Of a stretch of DNA of 30,193 nt, positions 21,849 through 28,757 are shown piece after piece. A program made the translations under genes and the position numbers. The DNA lies in the NCBI GenBank assembly GCA_023259925.1, contig JALRDS010000005.1, forward strand, positions 1 through 30,193, in the 5' to 3' direction. This DNA comes from Candidatus Saccharimonadia bacterium (lineage in GTDB: Bacteria; Patescibacteriota; Saccharimonadia; Saccharimonadales; Saccharimonadaceae). Under the pieces are notes generated by a model, which saw nothing but the letters and a program-made list of their open reading frames with translations, was not told where the DNA came from and did not search any database. Numbering within the stretch: the first letter of the stretch is position 1; each line of letters begins with the position of its first letter.

Positions 21849-22502
21849 ATGAGAAAATTACAAGTAATTACACTGTTCCCCGACATGTTCACTGGGGTGT
21901 TCGGAAGCTCAATGATGTGGAAGGCGCAGGATGATAACATTGTTGAGTTATCAACGATAAACTTGCGCGATTTCGGGATTGGGCCACGTAAACAGGTTGA
22001 TGATACGCCGTATGGCGGTGGTGACGGCATGCTACTAAAACCTGAGCCACTGTTTGCCGCCGTTGAGCACGCTAAATCACTTGATCCTAGTGCAAAGGTG
22101 CTTCTTATGACACCACGTGGCATGCGTTGGAAGCAGGCATTGGCTCAAGAATATGCAGTTGCAAAACACGGCTATATATTTATTTGTGGGCGCTACGAAG
22201 GGTACGACGAGCGCATACTACGCGTAGTTGACCAAGAACTGAGCGTAGGCGACTATGTGCTAACCGGCGGGGAATTGCCTGCTATGACAATCGTTGATAG
22301 CATTGTACGTTTAATTCCAGGTGTGTTGGGTGGTGAGTTGAGTGCTGAAATTGAAAGTTTTACAGACGGCGAAACACTCGAGTTCCCCCAGTATACACGC
22401 CCTGAGGAGTATAACGGCATGAAGGTGCCTGAAGTGTTGTTGAGCGGCCATCATGGCAACATAGCGAAGTGGCGGGCTGAGAACAGTAAAAAAGCAGTCT
22501 AG
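21849..22502 (+). CDS. trmD: tRNA (guanine-37-N1)-methyltransferase TrmD
   Basis: 217 residues, slightly short for TrmD (about 230-250). SPOUT-family features: MRKLQVITLFPDMF at the N-terminus, INLRDFG, DDTPYGGGDGML, LLMTPRG, the knot region IFICGRYEGYDERI, then GDYVLTGGELPAM (SAM site) and the C-terminal LSGHHGNIAKWR. It adds m1G at position 37 of tRNAs such as Leu, Pro and Arg, guarding against frameshifts. The start follows the usual beginning of the family. No ribosome-binding site is seen. It is monocistronic, with a strong terminator 12 nt after the stop. Confidence 0.97.
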   Translation: MRKLQVITLFPDMFTGVFGSSMMWKAQDDNIVELSTINLRDFGIGPRKQVDDTPYGGGDGMLLKPEPLFAAVEHAKSLDPSAKVLLMTPRGMRWKQALAQEYAVAKHGYIFICGRYEGYDERILRVVDQELSVGDYVLTGGELPAMTIVDSIVRLIPGVLGGELSAEIESFTDGETLEFPQYTRPEEYNGMKVPEVLLSGHHGNIAKWRAENSKKAV

Positions 22503-22514
22503 CATGCACAAAAG

Positions 22515-22540
22515 AAAACACTCCATAGGCGGAGTGTTTT
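22515..22540 (+). terminator. Rho-independent terminator after trmD
   Basis: A perfect 10-bp stem AAAACACTCC/GGAGTGTTTT with a 6-nt loop. Confidence 0.92.
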
Positions 22541-22692
22541 CAAGTTGTGGTGGATGTCGTAGAGCGAACGATACATTTTTAATTGGAGTTTTTGTTTTTG
22601 TAAAGTCGCTACCCATGACTATACCCATGGCATGCTAAAAGCGCAAGCGAATTAATGAAAATAACAACAGTATACAAACGGTAGTACCTGGT

Positions 22693-22698
22693 TATAAT
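22693..22698 (+). promoter_or_regulatory. -10 box of the membrane protein gene at 22705, leaderless
   Basis: Consensus TATAAT, 6 nt, then ATG. TGG lies one base further upstream than in a strict extended -10. Confidence 0.55.
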
Positions 22699-22704
22699 AA
22701 TAGG

Positions 22705-23184
22705 ATGAGTGTTCAAGCTACGTACGGCGCACCGCGCACACCAACCGGAAAGATCGTATCAACTATTGCTGCTGCAATGATTGCAAGTATGCTACTTGCT
22801 CAATTGTTCAGCTTTGAAGACTTTGCAGTAACGTTAGGAGCTGTTTTGCCGTTCAACGACATGGTTGCCACAAAAGTATTTGCTGCTGGCATTGTAGCGG
22901 TAGAGCTGCTTGCGCTGCCGTATTTACTGAGTATGTACTTGAGCATGCTGATGCGGATAACATGTGCGTCAGCGGCAATAGCGATAGCTTTATTTTGGTT
23001 GATGATTACCTTAACGAATGCCCATGCACAAAACAGCGCACTATTTTCTACGACAATTAATGTAAGTGGTGGCATAATTGCCGCCTTGTGGGCTTTTATT
23101 ATAAGTGCATTAATTGCAGCAACAATATATGGAGATACACGCGACCGTAGTAATCCTCTTGAGAAAAAGCCTAAACTACGGTAG
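22705..23184 (+). CDS. Four-helix membrane protein, possibly MauE/DoxX-like
   Basis: 159 residues with four predicted membrane helices (about 16-36, 53-75, 80-103 and 119-143) and a basic C-terminal tail. The arrangement, with QLFSFEDFAVTL after helix 1 and AVELLALPYLLSM in helix 2, recalls the MauE/DoxX group of four-helix membrane proteins linked to quinone or thiol redox work, but I see no CxxC pair. The assignment is tentative. The -10 box TATAAT ends 6 nt before the ATG. The gene is followed by tRNA-Gln. Confidence 0.6.
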   Translation: MSVQATYGAPRTPTGKIVSTIAAAMIASMLLAQLFSFEDFAVTLGAVLPFNDMVATKVFAAGIVAVELLALPYLLSMYLSMLMRITCASAAIAIALFWLMITLTNAHAQNSALFSTTINVSGGIIAALWAFIISALIAATIYGDTRDRSNPLEKKPKLR

Positions 23185-23212
23185 AATTTAAAGCTGTAAC
23201 CAGAAATTATAC

Positions 23213-23286
23213 TGGGGATTGGCCAAGTGGTAAGGCACCGGGTTCTGGTCCCGTGATCGGGGGTTCGAATCCCTCATCCCCAGCCA
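23213..23286 (+). tRNA. tRNA-Gln(CUG)
   Basis: 74 nt with an encoded CCA. U1-A72 in the acceptor stem TGGGGAT/ATCCCCA is typical of tRNA-Gln. The loop TTCTGGT gives anticodon CTG and the T-loop is TTCGAAT. The outermost anticodon-stem pair 27-43 is a C-U mismatch. Confidence 0.95.
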
Positions 23287-23300
23287 AGACGCTTAAGCTT

Positions 23301-23324
23301 AAAATGACGAGAAATCGTCATTTT
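23301..23324. terminator. Rho-independent terminator after tRNA-Gln
   Basis: A perfect 10-bp stem AAAATGACGA/TCGTCATTTT closed by a GAAA tetraloop. Confidence 0.93.
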
Positions 23325-23332
23325 ATTTTATG

Positions 23333-23338
23333 TATACT
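23333..23338 (+). promoter_or_regulatory. -10 box of the gene at 23348
   Basis: TATACT, preceded directly by TG, 9 nt before the ATG. Confidence 0.5.
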
Positions 23339-23347
23339 AGAAACACT

Positions 23348-23602
23348 ATGACCAAACATCAAACATCTAAAACCTATATCATTTATGCAATGATTTCTTT
23401 TATCCTTGGAATCTTGGCGCTCTTCTTTACGCCGGAATTCTTCACGTCAATGTTATGTGATCCTAATCCTAGCGGAATATCACTATGTCCGGCAAAGGGT
23501 GGCTTTGCTGCTTTAATGCTATGTCTCGCACTTATTGCAACAAGCTGTGTATTTATACTTTGGCCGTTACTCACAGTAGGAAAAAATAGGCGTACTGTCT
23601 AA
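23348..23602 (+). CDS. Small two-helix membrane protein
   Basis: 84 residues: a short basic N-terminus, helix 1 (about 10-30), a short outer loop with two cysteines (MLCDPNP, SLCPAKGG) that could form a disulfide, helix 2 (about 51-75) and a basic tail. No family is recognised. The frame is open to an ATG at 23330, but that lies within the promoter; the ATG at 23348 follows a TATACT box by 9 nt. Confidence 0.6.
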   Translation: MTKHQTSKTYIIYAMISFILGILALFFTPEFFTSMLCDPNPSGISLCPAKGGFAALMLCLALIATSCVFILWPLLTVGKNRRTV

Positions 23603-23700
23603 TATTTCTTCCTGAAATATAGCCTCATCAGTTCGAAATATATCCACTAGCCCCAGCCAGGTATAAGCCTTATATAAACAGTTAGCCCAAAAAGTCTTTT

Positions 23701-23709
23701 TGCTATTAT
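23701..23709 (+). promoter_or_regulatory. Extended -10 promoter of the cupin gene, leaderless
   Basis: TGC-TATTAT, 6 nt, then ATG. Confidence 0.6.
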
Positions 23710-23715
23710 GGACTC

Positions 23716-24060
23716 ATGAACCATATAAAATCAGATTCCAGTATCCAGTTTCAAAATAGCCCAGACTGTGTAGCTTATGAATATGAATTCAAAGATGAAA
23801 AAGATATTAATAGTGCTGTCATTGAGCTAAGTGGCAGATATCCAGAGATCGGCTATGCTGTAAACCTAGTATGTAAAGAATTAGTTTTTGTTATTGAAGG
23901 CAGTGGAGATGTATCCACGATTCATGATAAAACACATCTTGAAACTGGTGACATGATTAGGCTAGATTCAAATGAGCAATACTATTTCAACGGTAACATG
24001 AAGTTACTTATATCATCTACGCCAGCATGGTATCCAGAGCAATACCAAAATATTAAATAA
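23716..24060 (+). CDS. Cupin-domain protein
   Basis: 114 residues forming a single small beta-barrel of the cupin type. The core LVFVIEGSGDVSTIHDK, then HLETGDMIRLDSNEQYYFNG, gives the G-x-G...GD...P/N turn pattern, and the conserved ending is SSTPAWYPEQYQ. The usual metal-binding His/Glu set is only partly present, so catalytic activity is uncertain; such proteins may bind sugars or small ligands. The sequence is more AT-rich than its neighbours (many Asn/Lys/Ile codons), and repeats flank it, which suggests acquisition by transfer. It is leaderless. Confidence 0.75.
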   Translation: MNHIKSDSSIQFQNSPDCVAYEYEFKDEKDINSAVIELSGRYPEIGYAVNLVCKELVFVIEGSGDVSTIHDKTHLETGDMIRLDSNEQYYFNGNMKLLISSTPAWYPEQYQNIK

Positions 24061-24173
24061 TCGTTGCTTTAGCTTAAAACGTATCCACTAATCCCTAGTA
24101 GATTATAGGTTCTATTATAAAACTGATGAGCGTGAGTATGGAGTACTTGCAACTTCTTTCAAGGTGAACACTG

Positions 24174-24464
24174 CTACGCTGATGTAAGCTGCATTTTATA
24201 TCGCGACTGATACACTACAAATAAAATATACGCCGAGACGGGGATTCCTACATATATATAGGCGTGGGCGTCCCATCGGCCAGTCATAAAGTCCCAGAAA
24301 AACCAGCCTATGTAGGCAGCTAATACAAACCAGAGTGTGATGGTTGAAATACCTTGTAGCTTTTCATGATCGTTACGTAGTTGGTGAGCTTTTACGGCTT
24401 GTGGAATAAAAATAGCGGCGTCTACGATTGAGATGATGATGCCGAGAGTGACTGAATTATCCAT
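24174..24464 (-). CDS. PQ-loop / SemiSWEET-like small membrane protein
   Basis: 96 residues with three membrane helices (about 6-25, 41-60 and 67-87), the size and topology of a SemiSWEET half-transporter. The PQ motif is in IFIPQAVKAHQLR (Pro21-Gln22), followed by LQGISTITLWFVLAAYIGWF, which resembles the G-I-S start of the second helix in this group. SemiSWEETs dimerise to pass sugars down their gradient; the substrate here is unknown. The frame runs upstream to 24620, but that part overlaps the divergent gene. I start at MDNSVTLG because a TATAAT box lies 18 nt upstream (24483-24488), with a weak AAAGAAAG. Confidence 0.65.
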   Translation of the reverse strand: MDNSVTLGIIISIVDAAIFIPQAVKAHQLRNDHEKLQGISTITLWFVLAAYIGWFFWDFMTGRWDAHAYIYVGIPVSAYILFVVYQSRYKMQLTSA

Positions 24465-24513
24465 GTTAAAATCTTTCTTTTGATTATAAAGGCCAGATTG
24501 CCCCGATGTAGTA

Positions 24514-24519
24514 TATAAT
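24514..24519 (+). promoter_or_regulatory. Possible -10 box of the GtrA-like gene
   Basis: Consensus TATAAT in the 100-nt divergent region, 45 nt before the GTG at 24565. No good -35. Confidence 0.4.
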
Positions 24520-24564
24520 AAATATCCGTTCACATTACCAACTACACCTGAAGGATGTGAGTGA

Positions 24565-24987
24565 GTGGTGCAGCCCGCACGGAGGGCAGCTGAATGGGTG
24601 ACGAGTTCACCCGATCGCAAGTATGTGATTGTTGGAGCTGCAACCGCGGTGCTGAGTTTTTCGCTGCTGAGTGTATTGGTAGAGGTTGCCGGCTGGCATC
24701 CGATTCCGGCGAATTTCGTTCAGTGGCTCGCGACAACATACCTAAACTTTTTATTGGTGTGTGCATGGGCCTATCCGGCTAACCCATTTAGCTGGAGTTT
24801 GACGAAGGGACACTTCGCTACAAGGCTCGGTGGGCTTGCATTGGTGCAGCTAGGCTTTGCTGGCTTAACGGCAGCAGGATTCCATTATGCGTTTGCTCTG
24901 CTGATTAGTTCAGCGGCTGGCTTCTCTAGCAACTTTCTACTTGCGAGCAGAGTCGTGTTTCGAACAGCGAGAAAGAAGGTGATGTGA
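24565..24987 (+). CDS. GtrA-like four-helix membrane protein
   Basis: 140 residues with four membrane helices (about 20-40, 47-68, 85-105 and 108-128). KYVIVGAATAVLSFSLLSVL, then a P-x-N-F...W...YLNFLL segment and a final FLLASRVVFR, fit the GtrA family, which helps move undecaprenyl-linked sugars across the membrane or accompanies surface-glycan glycosyltransferases. The start is a GTG at 24565 (a second GTG follows directly). AAGGA lies about 10 nt upstream. A GC-rich terminator follows 8 nt after the stop. Confidence 0.75.
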   Translation: MVQPARRAAEWVTSSPDRKYVIVGAATAVLSFSLLSVLVEVAGWHPIPANFVQWLATTYLNFLLVCAWAYPANPFSWSLTKGHFATRLGGLALVQLGFAGLTAAGFHYAFALLISSAAGFSSNFLLASRVVFRTARKKVM

Positions 24988-24994
24988 AACTCCC

Positions 24995-25018
24995 CCCCCG
25001 GTTATGTACGACCGGGGG
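24995..25018. terminator. Bidirectional terminator between the GtrA-like and VIT genes
   Basis: An 8-bp stem CCCCCGGT/ACCGGGGG (24995-25002 with 25011-25018) with an 8-nt loop. The genes converge here. The T-tract is poor, but the stem is very GC-rich. Confidence 0.75.
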
Positions 25019-25026
25019 CTTTCATA

Positions 25027-25572
25027 TTACACAAATGCACCAAATGCGGCGCCAATGAAGTAGGTGACCGCCATAGCAATTAAGCCACCAATCATGACGC
25101 GAGCGATGGCGCGCTTGCGCGAAGCACCGCCAACTGAGGCGCTATAGTACCCAGTAAATACCAAGGCGACAACTACTGCTATGACGGTAGCAAGGATTTG
25201 TATGTCTTCAGGTGCAACAAGTACAGCAACAAATGGCACAAGACCGCCTGCCGTGAATGCTAGTAATGATGCGATTGCTGCCTGCCATGGATTGGTGAAT
25301 TCGCCATCTTCATGCTCTTCGGCTAGCTTAGAATTTACCTTCTCGGCGTCGCGTTGTGAGCTGACTGAGACGTACTCGCCAACCGCCATAGACAGGGCAC
25401 CGGCTACAAGGGCTGCCATGCCGGCTGTAAATAGAGCGCGTGAGCCGGCACTGGCTCCGGCCACACCCATAAGCACACTGGCTGTTGATACAATACCATC
25501 GTTGGCACCAAGCACGGCTGCTCGTAAACGATTTAATGTTGCATTTGATGTTGGGGTTGATTGTTCGGGCAT
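25027..25572 (-). CDS. VIT1/CCC1-family metal transporter, short form
   Basis: 181 residues with five predicted membrane helices. The family core is clear: LRAAVLGANDGIVSTASVLMGV (helix 1 with the Asp of the transport site), ALSMAVGEYVSVSSQRD (helix 2 and its Glu/Tyr) and the ending RVMIGGLIAMAVTYFIG. The family moves Fe2+ or Mn2+ out of the cytoplasm. Full-length members have a Glu-rich cytoplasmic metal-binding insert of roughly 50-70 residues after SQRD. Here only about 18 acidic residues (76-93, EKVNSKLAEEHEDGEF) remain before NPWQAAI. It is leaderless: the -10 box ends 6 nt before the ATG. Confidence 0.9.
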   Translation of the reverse strand: MPEQSTPTSNATLNRLRAAVLGANDGIVSTASVLMGVAGASAGSRALFTAGMAALVAGALSMAVGEYVSVSSQRDAEKVNSKLAEEHEDGEFTNPWQAAIASLLAFTAGGLVPFVAVLVAPEDIQILATVIAVVVALVFTGYYSASVGGASRKRAIARVMIGGLIAMAVTYFIGAAFGAFV

Positions 25573-25578
25573 ATAGTA

Positions 25579-25587
25579 ATTGTAGCA
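25579..25587 (-). promoter_or_regulatory. Extended -10 promoter of the VIT gene, leaderless
   Basis: On the minus strand TGC-TACAAT, 6 nt, then ATG. It is back-to-back with the PAP2 promoter; the two start codons are 42 nt apart. Confidence 0.6.
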
Positions 25588-25601
25588 AACTACAAGGCGC
25601 G

Positions 25602-25607
25602 TATAAT
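25602..25607 (+). promoter_or_regulatory. -10 box of the PAP2 gene, leaderless
   Basis: Consensus TATAAT 7 nt before the ATG at 25615. A possible TTGTAG -35 lies 16 nt upstream. Confidence 0.55.
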
Positions 25608-25614
25608 AATGAGT

Positions 25615-26133
25615 ATGTACGAAACACTTATTCGACTAGTTGCGGATGGGCTGGTATTACCAGTTGTGCTGCTGGGCGCGTGGGCGCTAGTATTTAAAAT
25701 CCCTAATAATAAAAAGTACAAAGCATATTGTCGAATTCTTATGGCGGGCATCACGGCCTACTTGTTTGCAAAATTAATTGGGAGCATCTACCAACCAGAG
25801 TTGCAGCGGCCCTTTGAGCTGCTCGGCCAGCAAGCGGGCGCATCGTTTTTAAACAACCCAGGCTTCCCATCCGATCACGTGCTATTTTGCAGTGCAATCA
25901 CTTTGGCGGTATGGTTCGAGACGAGGCGGAAACTGGTAGTCGCTATACTAGCGATACTGACGCTACTAGTGGGTATAGGCCGTATACTTGCTTTAGTACA
26001 CAGTCCACTTGATGTCATTGGAGCAGTCGCTATCGCCTGTATTGGTGCAGTATGGTACTACATGCGCGAACCATCAAGTCATCCGTCCAGAGTCAAACAA
26101 TGGTCAAAACCACAAAAAGCTGGTAAAGTATAG
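25615..26133 (+). CDS. PAP2-superfamily membrane phosphatase
   Basis: 172 residues with about five membrane helices. The three phosphatase motifs are recognisable: K53...RP (65-66), PSDH (85-88, Asp in place of the usual Gly) and GRILALVHSPLD (Arg123, His129, Asp133). Bacterial members dephosphorylate undecaprenyl pyrophosphate or phosphatidylglycerol phosphate, so recycling of the peptidoglycan lipid carrier is a reasonable guess. The C-terminus is a basic tail. The frame reaches back to 25561; I choose the ATG at 25615 because the TATAAT box lies 7 nt upstream (an ATG at 25609 is too close to it). It diverges from the VIT gene. Confidence 0.85.
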   Translation: MYETLIRLVADGLVLPVVLLGAWALVFKIPNNKKYKAYCRILMAGITAYLFAKLIGSIYQPELQRPFELLGQQAGASFLNNPGFPSDHVLFCSAITLAVWFETRRKLVVAILAILTLLVGIGRILALVHSPLDVIGAVAIACIGAVWYYMREPSSHPSRVKQWSKPQKAGKV

Positions 26134-26159
26134 TTTATTAGCTATAACGGGAGTAGTAC

Positions 26160-26648
26160 GTGGCGAAAGTAGTTGAAGCTGTTCATCCGCATGCAGCCTG
26201 GAACACAATGAATGTTCGTTCGATAGTAACGGTTTTCTTATACGGCTTTGGTGTGGGAATTCTCACGTATGCTTTGTATATTGCGCTTGAACAATTTGTA
26301 TTCGACCCTATTTTGTGTAAAGAAAACAGCGCACTCGTGCACTGTGAAGACGCACCGAGTATTGCGGGTGGTGTAGCAATGATACTGGGCTCGCTTGCCG
26401 GCCTGGCGTTACTCGTACGGGAGCGGGTATATCGACCAATCATGGCCATACTGGGTGTATTGATTGCCTTATGGGGGATTTTTACAGTTACGGCGAGTCT
26501 GCCGCTCATCGTGGCAATTCTTTATGTTGCGCTACTATTTGCCGCTGCTTATACATTGTTCTCTTGGCTAGTACAACCAACCAGCCTAGTGTTTAGTATT
26601 GCTGGCGTATTCATTGTTGCTTCGCTAGCTCGCCTTGCAATGGGCTGA
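26160..26648 (+). CDS. Membrane protein of unknown family
   Basis: 162 residues with about five hydrophobic segments (near 25-45, 68-85, 92-110, 112-132 and 138-158). The loop between the first two has two cysteines (ILCKENSALVHCEDAP) that may pair outside the cell. No family is recognised. The start is a GTG at 26160, chosen because GGGAG lies 6 nt upstream. It follows the PAP2 gene by 26 nt in the same direction and is probably co-transcribed. Confidence 0.7.
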   Translation: MAKVVEAVHPHAAWNTMNVRSIVTVFLYGFGVGILTYALYIALEQFVFDPILCKENSALVHCEDAPSIAGGVAMILGSLAGLALLVRERVYRPIMAILGVLIALWGIFTVTASLPLIVAILYVALLFAAAYTLFSWLVQPTSLVFSIAGVFIVASLARLAMG

Positions 26649-26663
26649 TAGCTACAATGCTAC

Positions 26664-26672
26664 TGCTATAAT
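26664..26672 (+). promoter_or_regulatory. Extended -10 promoter of rmuC, leaderless
   Basis: TGC-TATAAT (perfect -10), 6 nt, then ATG at 26679. The clearest example of the leaderless layout. Confidence 0.65.
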
Positions 26673-26678
26673 GAGTGC

Positions 26679-27752
26679 ATGAACCAAGAAACGATTATTA
26701 TTTTTATTTTAATTGCGATTGTTGTTGGGTTTGGGGTAGCGCTATATATGCTGCACCAGCGAATGAAAGAATTAAAACAAGGTGGCGCGGTAGAGCTGAT
26801 TAAGAGCGACGTAACAGAGTTAACTCGGTCGATGAACCAATTGCAGCAGACAATGGGGGATCGGCTGGAGCGTAGCAATACAACCATTCAACAGTCCGTA
26901 CAAAAACAGTTAAGCGAAAGTGCTAAGTTGGTAGCCGATGTAACGCAGCGCCTGGCGAAGCTGGATGAGACAAATCGACGCGTAGTAGACGTTGCCGACG
27001 AGTTAAAAACATTGCAAAACGTACTGAGTAACCCTAAGCAGCGTGGGGTATTTGGTGAATATTACCTAGAATCGGTGCTCGATAACGTATTGCCCCCAGG
27101 GCAATTTAAAATGCAGTATAAGTTTCAGGATGGCGAGATTGTAGATGCAGTTATATTTTTAGAAAAGGGACAAATACTGCCAATTGATAGTAAATTTAGC
27201 TTAGAGAATTACAACCGCATGATAGAGGCGAGCGGTAAAGAGCGCGAACTCTATTTACAAAAAGTAAAAACTGATTTAAAGCAGCGCATTGATGAGACAT
27301 CGAAGTATATTCGCTCCCATGAGAATACGATGGATTTTGCCTTTATGTTCATTCCCTCTGAGTCGCTATACTACGATTTACTGATTAACAATGTTGGGCA
27401 GGGCGGTAGCTCTAGAGACTTAATTGAATATGCGTTTCGCGACAAGCATGTGATTATTGTGAGCCCAACGAGCTTTATGGCTTACCTACAAACCGTATTA
27501 CAGGGCTTGCGTAGTTTACAAATTGAAGAGCAGGCAAAAGATATTCAAATACGCGTTGGGAAACTGGGCACTCATATAGCGAAGTTTGAAACATTTATGC
27601 AAAAGCTTGGCGCAAGCTTAGGCACGACAGTGAATCATTACAATAACGCCCATAAAGAACTTGGCAAGGTTGATAAAGATATTGTGAAAATTGCAAGCAG
27701 TGATAGCGGCGTAGAGCCACTTCTACTTGATAAGCCAAGCAGCGATAATTAA
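26679..27752 (+). CDS. rmuC: DNA recombination protein RmuC
   Basis: 357 residues: an N-terminal membrane helix (about 5-24), a long coiled coil (about 25-115), then the RmuC nuclease-like domain with NPKQRGVFGEYYLESVL, the PD-(D/E)xK-like core DAVIFLEKGQILPIDSKFSLENY, and SHENTMDFAFMFIPSESLYY and VIIVSPTSFMAYLQTVL. RmuC limits inverted-repeat recombination in E. coli. It is leaderless and ends at a shared terminator with the aquaporin-like gene. Confidence 0.95.
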   Translation: MNQETIIIFILIAIVVGFGVALYMLHQRMKELKQGGAVELIKSDVTELTRSMNQLQQTMGDRLERSNTTIQQSVQKQLSESAKLVADVTQRLAKLDETNRRVVDVADELKTLQNVLSNPKQRGVFGEYYLESVLDNVLPPGQFKMQYKFQDGEIVDAVIFLEKGQILPIDSKFSLENYNRMIEASGKERELYLQKVKTDLKQRIDETSKYIRSHENTMDFAFMFIPSESLYYDLLINNVGQGGSSRDLIEYAFRDKHVIIVSPTSFMAYLQTVLQGLRSLQIEEQAKDIQIRVGKLGTHIAKFETFMQKLGASLGTTVNHYNNAHKELGKVDKDIVKIASSDSGVEPLLLDKPSSDN

Positions 27753-27769
27753 CATACAAGGTATAAATA

Positions 27770-27802
27770 AAAATCACTCGGTTGTTTACACCGAGTGATT
27801 TT
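27770..27802. terminator. Bidirectional rho-independent terminator
   Basis: A perfect 13-bp stem (27770-27782 with 27790-27802) with a 7-nt loop between the convergent rmuC and aquaporin-like genes. Confidence 0.93.
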
Positions 27803-27819
27803 GTTAGTGGACGCTGCAA

Positions 27820-28674
27820 CTAGGCAGCTAGTTCGTCGGTTGGGTGAATCATGTCACTCAATACGTATCCAAGTACACCACCAACAAGTGGAGTAAGGGC
27901 GTAAATCATAACTGGCCATAGTTCCCATTCGTTGAACACCTGCAAAGAAACAGCAACAGCAGGGTTCAAGATAGCGCTTCCGCTAACGTATCCGGCAGCT
28001 GTACCAGCAACAATAAGCCCAAGGTAGAATGAACCACCCATTACAAATGCTTTTGCGATTGCAGAGCGGTGGCGAACTACACTTGCAGCACCAAATGCAA
28101 AGATGACACTACCAATTAATTCAGCAGCAAGGACAATCCATTCTTTACCTTCTGTAACTGGATTTGCTGTGAATAGCTCTGGGGCTGACTGGCCATATAA
28201 AGCAGCTTCTTGGCTTACCGCTGGCGCATTTGCAACGAATGCAGAGAACACCACGAGGGCGAGCATTGCACCAAGAATTTGTGCCACGATGAAGCCTGCG
28301 GCACGCTTCACAGTCAGACGACGTGTAGCGAGCGCTCCCATGGTAAGTACTGGGTTAACGTACGCACCTGAAGCTACTCCAACTGCTAGAACGATCGCAA
28401 TAAGACCGAACATAATGAATAGCGGTTGGCCTGATGTGACAATAACGATTGCCGCAAGCAGGAAAGTGCCTAGGAATTCAGCGACTGCAGCCGAAACAGC
28501 TGGCTTCCGTCCAAATCCTGATAGGCGAGTAGCTCGTGTTCGAAGTGATTGCTTCGCTGGCACTGCAGCTGATACGCTTTTTACCTTTGTTACTTTAGTA
28601 GTTGTTTTTTTGGCGGATGGGGCCGGTTTTTTGACCGACTTTTTGGTCGACGCGGCCGATTTCTTAGTTGCCAT
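27820..28674 (-). CDS. Aquaporin/MIP-family channel with lysine-rich N-terminal tail
   Basis: 284 residues. Residues 1-56 are a Lys/Ala/Ser/Thr-rich, histone-H1-like tail, then six helices with the two half-helix motifs of the MIP family: SGAYVNPVLT (NPV at 107-109 instead of NPA) and GSAILNPAVAVSL (NPA at 237-239). The Arg that normally follows the second NPA in the selectivity filter is Val240. MIP channels pass water, glycerol or other small solutes; the loss of the Arg suggests a changed selectivity (inference). GGAGG lies 8 nt before the ATG, and an extended -10 lies at 28709-28717. Confidence 0.88.
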   Translation of the reverse strand: MATKKSAASTKKSVKKPAPSAKKTTTKVTKVKSVSAAVPAKQSLRTRATRLSGFGRKPAVSAAVAEFLGTFLLAAIVIVTSGQPLFIMFGLIAIVLAVGVASGAYVNPVLTMGALATRRLTVKRAAGFIVAQILGAMLALVVFSAFVANAPAVSQEAALYGQSAPELFTANPVTEGKEWIVLAAELIGSVIFAFGAASVVRHRSAIAKAFVMGGSFYLGLIVAGTAAGYVSGSAILNPAVAVSLQVFNEWELWPVMIYALTPLVGGVLGYVLSDMIHPTDELAA

Positions 28675-28708
28675 GTATATTCCCTCCTTTAAACTAGAAT
28701 ATGAACGT

Positions 28709-28717
28709 AGTATAGCA
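28709..28717 (-). promoter_or_regulatory. Extended -10 promoter of the aquaporin-like gene
   Basis: On the minus strand TGC-TATACT, 34 nt before the ATG, leaving a leader that holds GGAGG. Confidence 0.6.
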
Positions 28718-28744
28718 TAGCTTTATTGGACTATTGCTACAGTG

Positions 28745-28750
28745 TATAGT
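28745..28750 (+). promoter_or_regulatory. -10 box of the gene at 28758
   Basis: TATAGT, preceded by TG, 7 nt before the ATG. Confidence 0.5.
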
Positions 28751-28757
28751 AGAAGCA

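Larger units (their letters stand above)
23624..24130. repeat. Imperfect repeats flanking the cupin gene
   Basis: A perfect 10-bp inverted repeat: CTCATCAGTT at 23624-23633 and its reverse complement at 24121-24130. Inside it is a 9-bp direct repeat, TATCCACTA, at 23641-23649 and 24082-24090, with weaker similarity continuing for about 30 nt. Confidence 0.45.

Noticed and set aside
21794..22123. The long minus-strand extension of the 29-codon frame
   Set aside because: It is antisense to trmD. The extended -10 box lies inside it, which supports only the short version.
22311..22628. A minus-strand frame of 105 codons behind trmD
   Set aside because: It crosses the strong trmD terminator and then runs antisense to trmD. 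No promoter with the local layout is present.
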